Source: Rikenellaceae bacterium
GTDB taxonomy: Bacteria; Bacteroidota; Bacteroidia; Bacteroidales; UBA932
NCBI GenBank assembly: GCA_012800665.1
Contig: JAAZIW010000143.1
Coordinates: 1 to 12,333 of the forward strand
Direction of reading: 5' to 3'
DNA length: 12,333 nucleotides
In this document: in pieces, positions 6,427 to 12,333 of the stretch
Numbering within the stretch: the first letter of the stretch is position 1
Layout of the letters: each line of letters opens with the position of its first letter
Program-made: the position numbers and the translations under genes
The notes under the pieces: model-generated
The model's database searches: none
The model's input: only the letters and a program-made list of their open reading frames with translations
What the model was told of the DNA's origin: nothing

Positions 6427-8395
6427 AAACAGACAGGCTCGAACCTTCTAAAATACTAACTTCGACTGCACGGTAGTCCTTTTGTTCCGCCGTGTATTGA
6501 TTTTTAATGAACGTCTGCGGATTCATTGCCACAAGCGGAAAACAAGAACTCTGCACCTGAATCATAATGCTGTGCCCGGGCGCAAAGCGGTGGCATATGT
6601 CCATCATTGAAAAATCCAATTCAAACGGCTTTCCCGGCTCCAAAGGCTCTGGATGCTCCATCCCATGACGTCTTCGGGCAGGCATGACCTCCAAGCGCAC
6701 AAGCGTTTGGGTGCCGTCCGGCGCCACATCAATCAGTTTCAATATAAAATCGGTATCGCTGCCGGATACTTTTGCCCGAAGATGCACCTTTACCGGCCCT
6801 ATCGCCAAAAGAGCTTCTTTCAATGGCTCTTGCACAATGCAGCAAAGTACATCAGGGCGTTGCGAGGTGAAATTCTGCGGAGCCCACATATAGGGCTTCT
6901 CGCGTTTGGGGGCATCCGACTCCATATATGGCACCGGCTCTAATGGGTCCGAAATATAAGTTCCGGGAGCAATCGGAAAAGTCTTCATCTTACCGAGCTC
7001 AGGGTCTTCTATCATCTTAAAATTTTCATCAGCCGGCCCCGGCTCCGAAACCCCCGTCGGCATCCACAATTCCCTCCATTCCGGCAAAGACCCCTTATCT
7101 TCCAAACAATAGGCAAAGAAGGGATATTCTATCTCTTCCAAATAATAATCCACCTTTTTCCATCCGCCGTGCGTCCAGGGGCCATAAACAAAGCGGCAGT
7201 CGGCTCCGGCCTCCTTATAGGCCTTATAAGTATGCAGCGCGCCCCAGGTATCTTCCGCATCATACAAGCCTCCAACCACCAATACCGCCGGCTTTATATT
7301 GCGCAGGTGCCTCAGGGGATTGCGCTCTTTCCAAAAATCATCATAATCGGGATGCTCCTTTATCGCATTCATGAACGGCAGGGCATCTCCGAAGTCATCC
7401 CAAACCTGCCGCATGCTCTTTCCTTTGAAAAACTCATAGATGCTTTGGTCTTCAGGAACTTTTGTGATGCTCTCCCGCGAATCGGGAGTAGGGTTGAGTT
7501 TGGGAAGAAAGAAGAAGCCGCCGAAGCCGTACATGTCCGCGAGTGAAAATGCTCCGCGACGGTGGGCATCATCGCCCATCCACCAGTCGGTTACAGGCGC
7601 CTGAGGGCTGACGGCTTTAAGGGCGGGATGTCCGCAAAGAGATGCCAAAGTGGCGTAAAAGCCGGGATAGGAAATTCCGTAGATGCCTACTCGGCCGTTA
7701 TTATGAGTATTGGCAAGGAGCCATTCGATGGTATCGTAGCTGTCGCTCACCTCATCTACCGGACCGCCGACAGGCCTGACATCTTCAAATTCTCCCTCAG
7801 ACAGATAGGTCCCTCTGACATTCTGATAAACAATAATGTAGCCGTTATCGGCATACATGCGGAAATTATCCCTTATATCCCCCGGCCCTCCCGTTCCGAA
7901 AGGGTTGCAGGGGTAGGGGCTGCGCTGCAGGATTATCGGCCTTCCGCTCAGACCTTCAGGCTCATAAACCGCTGTATAAAGATGCTTCCCATCCCTCATC
8001 GGCACCATACACTCGCGCTTGGTATAAGTATATTTCCACCAGGGCTTGCGAAGCACTTTTATACCTGCAGCTGTTCTCCAACGGGCGCAATAGGCGGCGA
8101 CACTCAAAACAGACTTGCTTCCATCCTTATGCCTCAAGCGTCCGTCAGAGGTAAGAGTGCCTGTATAAACAATCTCTCCCGAGGGCTTGAAAATAAGTAT
8201 GGTATCTCCCTCGCGTATCTCCTTGGGCGGCAGACAATTTTTTATCTCTCCTATTTTTAGAAGCTCAAGCTTGCTTTCGCGCGGGCCCCTTTCGGGATAA
8301 TCCAACTCTATGCACTCGCCCCCAAGCCGGTTCGTTACATCTGCAATCAGGCCCTTCGCTCCGGCCTCCCTAAGCCGCTTTAAATTTATTTGCAT
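6416..8395 (-). CDS. CocE/NonD-type S15 alpha/beta-hydrolase with extra N-terminal domain
   Basis: This is a 659-residue serine hydrolase of the CocE/X-Pro dipeptidyl-peptidase (S15) group, which cleaves esters, amides or Xaa-Pro peptide bonds. The hydrolase domain starts near residue 127 (KRECMVPMRDGKHLYTAVYE). The nucleophile elbow is GISYPG with Ser242. Asp379 (GGLYDAED) and His409 (GPWTHGG) complete the likely triad. A C-terminal jelly-roll domain (about 515-655, with SGSDTDFILKLIDVAPDGT) matches the CocE C-terminal type. There is no signal peptide, unlike many Bacteroidota relatives, so it is probably cytoplasmic. Residues 1-125 are an added domain with a segment (60-120) resembling a RAMA domain. 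The ATG at 8395 is the only Met before residue 130, and it overlaps the flippase end by 26 bp, indicating a shared mRNA. The substrate is unknown. Confidence 0.88.
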   Translation of the reverse strand: MQINLKRLREAGAKGLIADVTNRLGGECIELDYPERGPRESKLELLKIGEIKNCLPPKEIREGDTILIFKPSGEIVYTGTLTSDGRLRHKDGSKSVLSVAAYCARWRTAAGIKVLRKPWWKYTYTKRECMVPMRDGKHLYTAVYEPEGLSGRPIILQRSPYPCNPFGTGGPGDIRDNFRMYADNGYIIVYQNVRGTYLSEGEFEDVRPVGGPVDEVSDSYDTIEWLLANTHNNGRVGIYGISYPGFYATLASLCGHPALKAVSPQAPVTDWWMGDDAHRRGAFSLADMYGFGGFFFLPKLNPTPDSRESITKVPEDQSIYEFFKGKSMRQVWDDFGDALPFMNAIKEHPDYDDFWKERNPLRHLRNIKPAVLVVGGLYDAEDTWGALHTYKAYKEAGADCRFVYGPWTHGGWKKVDYYLEEIEYPFFAYCLEDKGSLPEWRELWMPTGVSEPGPADENFKMIEDPELGKMKTFPIAPGTYISDPLEPVPYMESDAPKREKPYMWAPQNFTSQRPDVLCCIVQEPLKEALLAIGPVKVHLRAKVSGSDTDFILKLIDVAPDGTQTLVRLEVMPARRRHGMEHPEPLEPGKPFELDFSMMDICHRFAPGHSIMIQVQSSCFPLVAMNPQTFIKNQYTAEQKDYRAVEVSILEGSSLSVFTD

Positions 8396-9875
8396 GTTTT
8401 TTAATTGTTCTGTAGATAAACAGGCCGTAGCACCCCAAAAGCAGGGTATTGGCGCCCATCAGAGCAATCATCCTGCTATTCAGAGGGCCGTCCATTCCGA
8501 CTCCGAGCAGTTTTTGCAGCAGCAGTGATGCTCCGTAAAGCAGCAGGGCAAGGCAGAAAGCGGAAAAGAAGTTTTTCATGTCGTAGTCTATTGCCACCTT
8601 CTTCTGTCCTATAAAATAACTCAGCAACATGGCCGTTCCATATCCGGCAAAACCTCCCCAAGCGCAGGCGATATAGCCGTAGCGGGGCACGAATGCCACA
8701 TTTATCCCTATCATCACCGCCGCCCCAATCGCACTCATTATGGCTCCCCAAATGGTTTGGTCGCTAAGTTTATACCAGAAAGACAGATTGAAATAGATGC
8801 CCATGAAGATTTCCGCAATCATCACAATCGGAATCACTTTAAGCCCTTCCCAATATCCGCTGTCCACCAAATACCGAAGCAGCGGCAGATAGAACATCAC
8901 CCCCAAAAAGGCGAGAAGCGCAAAAATCACGAAGTATTTCATTCCGTCCCGAAGCGTTTCCGGGCTGTTCCTGTCGCGCGAACTGCTGAATACAATTGGC
9001 TCGTAGGCATAACGGAACGCTTGCGTAAGCACTGCCATTATAAGAGCTATTTTAGCGCATGCACCATAAATGCCTAACTGCACCTTGCCTTCCGGACCCG
9101 GAACCAGCCAGGGGAAGAGTATTTTATCCGCCACCTGATTGAGTATCCCCACAAGGCCGAGCAGCAGCAGAGGCCAGGTATATTTGAGCATTCTGCGGGC
9201 AAGTTTGGAATCCCAACCGTAGAAGATGCCTTTGATTTCCTTAAGGAAGAGGAGAGAAACCAAGGTGGTGCAGATGAGGTTTATAAGGAAGATGAAGCCT
9301 ACTCCGTAGTCGAAGTGCTGCCAGGCGGCTTCTAAGGCGGGGCGGCCGGGGAAGAATTTGGGCAGCAGTATAAAGAGGAATAGATTAAGAAGGATATTGG
9401 GGATGATGAAGGCGAATTTGAGGATGACGAAGCGCACAGGTCTTTGTTGCTGTCTCAGACGGCTGAACATTATTGCCTGAAATGCATCCTGAGCAACAAT
9501 CAGAGCCATACATCCTATATATTCGGGGTGCGCCGCATAGCCGAGGCCTCCGGCGATTGGTTTGAGAAAGCCCAAGACTATCGCAATAAACACAAAACAC
9601 ACGAAGCCCACCATGCGCAGAGTGGTGCTGTACACCATTTTATCATCTTCTTCCGGCTTGCTTCCAAATCGGAAAAGAGTGGTTTCCATACCGAATGTCA
9701 GCAAGGCCAACAGCAGGGCGGTATAGGCATATAGATTGGTGACAATGCCGTAGCCTCCGCTCTCAGCTGCAATGTAATAGGTATAAACCGGAACGAGCAG
9801 ATAGTTGAGGAAGCGGCCCACTATGGAGCTTAATCCGTAGAGCGCTGTATCTTTAGCAAGAGATTTAAGATTCAT
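8370..9875 (-). CDS. Polysaccharide/lipid-linked oligosaccharide flippase (Wzx-like, MOP superfamily)
   Basis: This is a 501-residue integral inner-membrane protein with about 12-14 hydrophobic helices. It starts with the family-typical LKSLAKDTALYGLSSIVGRF followed by LNYLLVPVYTYYI, then repeated helix pairs such as YTWPLLLLGLVGILNQVADK (about residues 231-250) and GAIMSAIGAAVMIGINVAFV. Homologues flip undecaprenyl-linked sugar units for O-antigen, capsule or exopolysaccharide across the membrane. The length matches the family. Basic clusters lie in predicted cytoplasmic loops, and the C terminus (KKHANKFKAA) is basic. No glycosyltransferases surround it here, so it is an orphan or serves a locus elsewhere. 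It is the first gene of the minus-strand operon with the hydrolase. A promoter box faces it 16 bp upstream. Confidence 0.88.
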   Translation of the reverse strand: MNLKSLAKDTALYGLSSIVGRFLNYLLVPVYTYYIAAESGGYGIVTNLYAYTALLLALLTFGMETTLFRFGSKPEEDDKMVYSTTLRMVGFVCFVFIAIVLGFLKPIAGGLGYAAHPEYIGCMALIVAQDAFQAIMFSRLRQQQRPVRFVILKFAFIIPNILLNLFLFILLPKFFPGRPALEAAWQHFDYGVGFIFLINLICTTLVSLLFLKEIKGIFYGWDSKLARRMLKYTWPLLLLGLVGILNQVADKILFPWLVPGPEGKVQLGIYGACAKIALIMAVLTQAFRYAYEPIVFSSSRDRNSPETLRDGMKYFVIFALLAFLGVMFYLPLLRYLVDSGYWEGLKVIPIVMIAEIFMGIYFNLSFWYKLSDQTIWGAIMSAIGAAVMIGINVAFVPRYGYIACAWGGFAGYGTAMLLSYFIGQKKVAIDYDMKNFFSAFCLALLLYGASLLLQKLLGVGMDGPLNSRMIALMGANTLLLGCYGLFIYRTIKKHANKFKAA

Positions 9876-9891
9876 AACTGTGTTTTCTGCG

Positions 9892-9909
9892 CAAATTTAA
9901 GTAAATTTG
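9892..9909. promoter_or_regulatory. Back-to-back TAnnTTTG promoter boxes (divergent promoters)
   Basis: The sequence CAAATTTAAGTAAATTTG carries TAAATTTG on the plus strand (9902-9909, toward the cyclophilin gene) and on the minus strand (9899-9892, toward the flippase). TAAATTTG fits the Bacteroides -7 consensus TAnnTTTG exactly. A weak -33 partner (TTTTT at 9924-9920, 20-bp spacer) exists for the minus strand; none is clear for the plus strand. The whole gap between the two start codons is only 41 bp. Confidence 0.6.
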
Positions 9910-9916
9910 TACCATT

Positions 9917-10612
9917 ATGAAAAAGTATCTTATAATAGCCCTCAGTTGCGTGGCGCTCCCGCTGATAGCTGTATCTTGCGGCAACAAAGCAAAGAAAGCT
10001 GCTGCTGAAGCCGCTGCCAAAGCCCAGGAAGACTCCATTGCGGCAGTAAAAGCCAAAGAAGATTCAATTAAAATGGAAAATAAACTTGCAGAACTCCCCG
10101 TAGAGCCGGTGTTTGACATTATCACTAATATGGGTACCATAACGGTAAAGCTCTATTCAAAAACTCCTAAACATCGCGACAACTTTGCCAAGCTCGCTCT
10201 CAGCGGCTATTACAACGGCATCCTCTTTCATCGCGTAATCGATGGCTTTATGATTCAAGCCGGAGATCCTCTTACCAAAACCGACTCCCTTAAAGCCAAA
10301 TGGGGCACCGGCGGGCCGGATTATACCATTCCCGCAGAATTCGTACCGGAATACAAGCACAAAAAGGGAGCTCTTGCAGCGGCCCGCCGCGGCGATGCCG
10401 CCAATCCTTATAAAGAATCTTCCGGCAGCCAATTCTATCTTGTCCAAAGTCCTGAGGCATGCGCCCAGTTGGATGGGGAATATACTGTTTATGGAGAAAC
10501 TCTCACCGGTCTCGAGTTGATTGACAAAATTGCAGGAGTGGAAACTGATGCCCGTGCATGTCCTCTGAGCCCGGTTAAAATCATCACAGTTAAGATTCAC
10601 GAAGAAAAATAA
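9917..10612 (+). CDS. Cyclophilin-type peptidyl-prolyl isomerase lipoprotein
   Basis: This 231-residue lipoprotein catalyses cis-trans isomerisation of Xaa-Pro bonds and helps fold envelope proteins. The signal peptide ends in IAVSC, with Cys21 as the lipidated residue. Residues 23-58 are a charged Ala/Lys/Glu-rich linker, probably an extended helix. The cyclophilin domain starts near 65. The active-site stretch FHRVIDGFMIQAGDP (104-118) supplies Arg106, Phe111 and Gln114. GSQFYL (170-175) and LDGEYTVYG (185-193) follow. Gln184 stands where human cyclophilin A has its cyclosporin-binding Trp, so cyclosporin sensitivity is unlikely. The ATG at 9917 is fixed by the signal peptide. A promoter box ends only 7 bp upstream, so the mRNA may be nearly leaderless. 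The first clear terminator downstream is at 10706-10742. Confidence 0.95.
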   Translation: MKKYLIIALSCVALPLIAVSCGNKAKKAAAEAAAKAQEDSIAAVKAKEDSIKMENKLAELPVEPVFDIITNMGTITVKLYSKTPKHRDNFAKLALSGYYNGILFHRVIDGFMIQAGDPLTKTDSLKAKWGTGGPDYTIPAEFVPEYKHKKGALAAARRGDAANPYKESSGSQFYLVQSPEACAQLDGEYTVYGETLTGLELIDKIAGVETDARACPLSPVKIITVKIHEEK

Positions 10613-10637
10613 TTTTTGTGCCTTAGTTTGCCAGGTT

Positions 10638-10653
10638 TGGCACGCGCCTTGCA
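10638..10653 (+). promoter_or_regulatory. Sigma-54 (RpoN) -24/-12 promoter
   Basis: TGGCACG at 10638-10644, a 4-bp spacer (CGCC), and TTGCA at 10649-10653 match the sigma-54 consensus YTGGCACG-N4-TTGCW at every specified position, with T at 10637 as the preceding pyrimidine. Counting from the -12 C at 10652, transcription would start near 10664. RpoN itself is not in the window, but some Bacteroidota encode it. Confidence 0.7.
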
Positions 10654-10663
10654 ATATATTTAA

Positions 10664-10742
10664 CCGAATAGTTTTTTCATAGGTTAAATTTTAGGTTAGA
10701 ATTGTCCAACCCTCCGCAGAGATTGCGTAGGGTTGGTTTTTT
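10664..10742 (+). ncRNA. Candidate sigma-54-dependent small RNA
   Basis: A start near 10664 and a terminator ending at 10742 define a transcript of about 75-80 nt with no credible reading frame. The first 40 nt are A/U-rich and include a near-perfect repeat, AGGTTAAATTT (10681-10691) and AGGTTAGAATT (10693-10703), 12 bp apart. ATTTAACC (10658-10665) is the inverse of GGTTAAAT (10682-10689); most of the left arm lies upstream of the predicted start, so this may act at the DNA level or in read-through RNA from the cyclophilin gene. It could equally be a 3'-UTR-derived RNA. It matches no RNA family I recognise. Confidence 0.5.
10706..10742 (+). terminator. Intrinsic terminator (small RNA / cyclophilin gene)
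   Basis: CCAACCCT (10706-10713) pairs perfectly with AGGGTTGG (10729-10736). A 1x1 mismatch leads to a second stem, CGCA/TGCG, closing a 5-nt loop. TTTTTT follows at 10737-10742. The opposite strand lacks a T tract, so it works only rightward. Confidence 0.92.
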
Positions 10743-10948
10743 ATTGACTGTCAGGGAGTTATGGCTGGTTTTACGGCTGATTGTGTCCATTATACCGAAC
10801 GGCTTTTGGCGTAAACGGTTTCCTTTTTGTTTGTTACGGACAAAAACCACATGACAAAATCCCCAAAGTTTTTTGTCTGACTTTTTGGGTGCATATCAAG
10901 TTGTGCAGTTTAGGTCGCTTTTAATTTTTTCGGGCAGGTAAATAATAT
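10743..10948. other. Intergenic stretch without recognisable gene
   Basis: I see no gene. GACAAAA/TTTTGTC around 10854-10881 and CCCCAAAG/CTTTTTGGG make weak A/T-rich hairpins, which might serve as a poor terminator for the minus-strand pseudogene that ends at 10949. Confidence 0.5.
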
Positions 10949-11566
10949 TTAATCGTTGGCGTTCGGCAGAAGGTTTTTCAAACTCTTCAGATAGGCCTCT
11001 ATCTCTGTTTTTGCCTGCGGGTCTTTCTCCACCTTCCTTGCGGTTTCCAAATCTTTCAGGAGAGGCAGATAATCTGTTTCGGCAATAAACTTGGCGGCGC
11101 GTACTCGCACAAGCGGACTCTCATCAAACAACAGTCCTTGCACCCATCTTTTTGCACTCCACGAACGGCAGTCCTGAAGCCAATCGAGGGCGGCAACCTT
11201 CTCTTCCGGCGAGGCATAGAGGAAAGTATAATAGAAACCGCTCTCTTTTTTGAGGGCATCTACAGACATCAATATCTCCTTATTATATATATCGGGATTT
11301 ACCGCCCTGGACTTATATTCCTTTATAGGCATGCGTAGCGTCCATCGGAGCATGCGGGGTATCATCCACATCATGCCCGGAGTAGCTTCGGGATGCGCAA
11401 TTATGCTTGCCACGCGCCCCTTACCCAAATCGTTAGTAATAAGAAAAGGCTTCCCATTGGTCATATTGCTTGGAGCATTGCCCTCCTCATGCACATCGCT
11501 CTCCATTATTGCCAATACATTGTAGTCGATGCTTGAACTGTCGCACTTTACGAACACCGGCCCCTA
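10949..11566 (-). pseudogene. BPL_N-domain protein, 3' part after in-frame TAG
   Basis: This is the downstream part of the gene that begins at 12009. The frame runs on from SLTEEGKELFPELAKRELSY and VFYY, through a TAG at 11566-11564, into GPVFVKCDSSSIDYNVLAIM. One base change (for example from GAG, CAG or AAG) would explain the stop. The first half completes the amidotransferase-like fold (FLITNDLGKGRVASIIAHPE, TPGMMWMIPRMLRWTLRMP). The rest (about residues 95-200 of this part) is a helical tail with HEAT-like character (SPLVRVRAAKFIAETDYLPL), ending PNAND. A GTG at 11557 could restart translation, but the product would lack the active-site half. The rest of the frame is intact, so the lesion may be recent. 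Confidence 0.75.
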
Positions 11567-12009
11567 GTAATAAAACACATAGGACAACTCCCGCTTTGCA
11601 AGTTCGGGGAAGAGTTCCTTTCCCTCCTCGGTAAGTGAGAATTTGAAACTCCATGACCGCGGTTGTCGTGCTCGATGTCGATGGCCTTTGCCCCGTTGAT
11701 GCGCATACAGGCGTAGTCGGGAGTATCGGAAAACAAATAAGCCCCTGCACAAATGCCCAAAGCCCCCTTGCCGGACTTTATGAACTCCCGCAAACTTTCT
11801 ATGTTTTTTTCCCAAAAATTCAAATACTGGGTGGTGCCTCCTCCGCCGGGAATTATCACGGCATCCAATTTCTTCAAAACCCCTCCGGCGATATCGCTTG
11901 TAGTTATGGTGCGCACGCTCATATCCGGGTCGAGACTTACCGCAGCCACCGCCTCCCAAATGCAGGTCTGCGCCCCGCCATGCCCATTAAACACGCCAAA
12001 TAACTGCAA
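11548..12009 (-). pseudogene. BPL_N-domain (amidotransferase-like) protein, 5' part, truncated and frameshifted
   Basis: The sequence GVFNGHGGAQTCIWEAVAAV, VIIPGGGGTTQYLNFWEKN, LGICAGAYLFSDTPDYACM and IDIEHDNRGHGVS is typical of BPL_N proteins, which share the class I glutamine-amidotransferase fold. Cys87 lies in the nucleophile elbow GICAGA. Two lesions affect this part. First, only TTG at 12009 is available, with TAA two codons upstream; the signal peptide expected in relatives is missing and repeat sequence begins at 12021. Second, after GHGVS the reading continues as nonsense (NSHLPRRERN), while the family-like KFSLTEEGKELF continues in another frame. Loss of one A in the AAA near 11642-11644 explains this. 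The cellular role of bacterial BPL_N proteins is poorly known; biotin ligation by this fragment is not implied. Confidence 0.78.
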
Positions 12010-12020
12010 TAATTATCCAG

Positions 12021-12333
12021 CGCCAAAGCTTCTACGTTACCCCCTGTCGGCTGCGCCGCCTTCCCCTCGGGGGACAGTTGAAGTCACGAGTTCTTGCAAG
12101 CTGCCATCTACAAACGCCGAACGACAACCGCAAGGGCTGTCGTTCATCGTTGGAGCGGAAAACGAGACTCGAACTCGCGGCGTCGCTTTGCTCCGCCAAA
12201 GCTTCTACGTTACCCCCTGTCGGCTGCGCCGCCTTCCCCTCGGGGGACAGTTGAAGTCGCTTCGTTCTCGTAAGCTGCTATCTACAAACGCCAAACGACA
12301 ACCGCAAGGGCTGTCGTTCATCGTTGGAGCGGA
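12021..12333. repeat. 173-bp tandem repeat, two copies, second cut by window end
   Basis: Copy 1 starts at 12021 and copy 2 at 12194 (CGCCAAAGCTTCTACGTTAC). They agree closely to the window end, with a few substitutions and one single-base indel in the middle. Each contains a folded block. CTGTC (12044-12048) pairs with GACAG (12073-12077), enclosing GGCtgcGCC and CCCCtcGGGG, a three-way-junction shape repeated exactly at 12217-12250. Each also has a hairpin, GAACGACA/TGTCGTTC at 12119-12145, closed by CC-GCAA-GG. Copy 1 then runs into a tRNA 3' end. The array borders the truncated BPL_N gene. Confidence 0.9.
12151..12179 (-). pseudogene. 3'-end fragment of a tRNA (tRNA-Gly-like)
   Basis: On the minus strand, the sequence is a complete T-arm (GCGAG TTCGAGT CTCGT), an acceptor 3' strand (TTTCCGC), discriminator T and encoded CCA. 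The 5' acceptor strand would be GCGGAAA; this and the T-arm fit tRNA-Gly(GCC) of Bacteroides relatives as I remember it. No anticodon or D-arm lies upstream (12180-12230), so it is not a functional tRNA. The second repeat copy reaches the same CCA at 12325 just before the window ends, where a whole tRNA gene or another fragment may follow. Confidence 0.8.

Noticed and set aside
7562..8260. Open frame of 232 codons on the plus strand
   Set aside because: It is antisense to the hydrolase N-terminal and catalytic region; no family features and no promoter.
10677..10790. 37-codon minus-strand ORF starting MDTISRKTSHNS
   Set aside because: It runs antisense through the intrinsic terminator and the small-RNA candidate; composition follows those structures and no start signal is visible.
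12151..12230. Complete tRNA gene on the minus strand
   Set aside because: Only the T-arm and 3' acceptor strand are present; D-arm, anticodon arm and 5' acceptor strand cannot be formed from the upstream sequence.

Overview
The window looks like a chromosomal segment from a member of Bacteroidales (Bacteroidota). Supporting signs are the long (332-residue) Bacteroides-type elongation factor Ts, a TonB-dependent receptor with a carboxypeptidase-regulatory-like N-terminal domain paired with a beta-helix lipoprotein, many genes without a Shine-Dalgarno sequence, and TAnnTTTG promoter boxes. I cannot name a genus from the sequence alone.

Layout. At 13-1011 (+) is tsf, closed by a strong terminator. 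A repeat-rich gap (1118-1747) follows. A minus-strand unit then reads from a surface lipoprotein (5636 to 4110) into a TonB-dependent receptor (4061 to 1748). The receptor is broken: its N-terminal plug part and C-terminal barrel part are in different frames, and an internal stretch of barrel appears to be missing. Related direct-repeat elements flank this lipoprotein/receptor cassette (about 1203-1442 and 5798-6000). A second repeat-rich gap (5781-6186) contains a 73-bp tandem repeat and ends in a fragment of an unidentified gene (6187-6426, +). A second minus-strand operon follows: a polysaccharide flippase (9875 to 8370) overlaps a CocE/NonD-type S15 hydrolase (8395 to 6416) that carries an unusual N-terminal domain. 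Facing away from the flippase across a 41-bp spacer is a cyclophilin-type lipoprotein (9917-10612, +).

The most interesting stretch lies after the cyclophilin. A sequence matching every conserved position of the sigma-54 -24/-12 promoter sits at 10638-10653, and an intrinsic terminator ends at 10742, with no plausible coding sequence between them. This predicts a sigma-54-dependent small RNA of about 75-80 nt. After it come a 206-bp gap with nothing recognisable and a decayed BPL_N-domain (glutamine-amidotransferase-like) gene on the minus strand. That gene has lost its 5' end and carries a frameshift and an in-frame stop.

The right end (12021-12333) holds two copies of a ~173-bp tandem repeat. 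Each copy combines a folded palindromic block and a hairpin; the first also contains a 29-nt copy of the 3' end of a tRNA (best match from memory: tRNA-Gly), and the second runs out of the window as that tRNA sequence begins.

Overall, the window mixes housekeeping genes with an envelope cassette and signs of active remodelling: two pseudogenes, a gene fragment, several repeat families and tRNA-end duplications. All family assignments are from motif recognition by eye; no database search was run.
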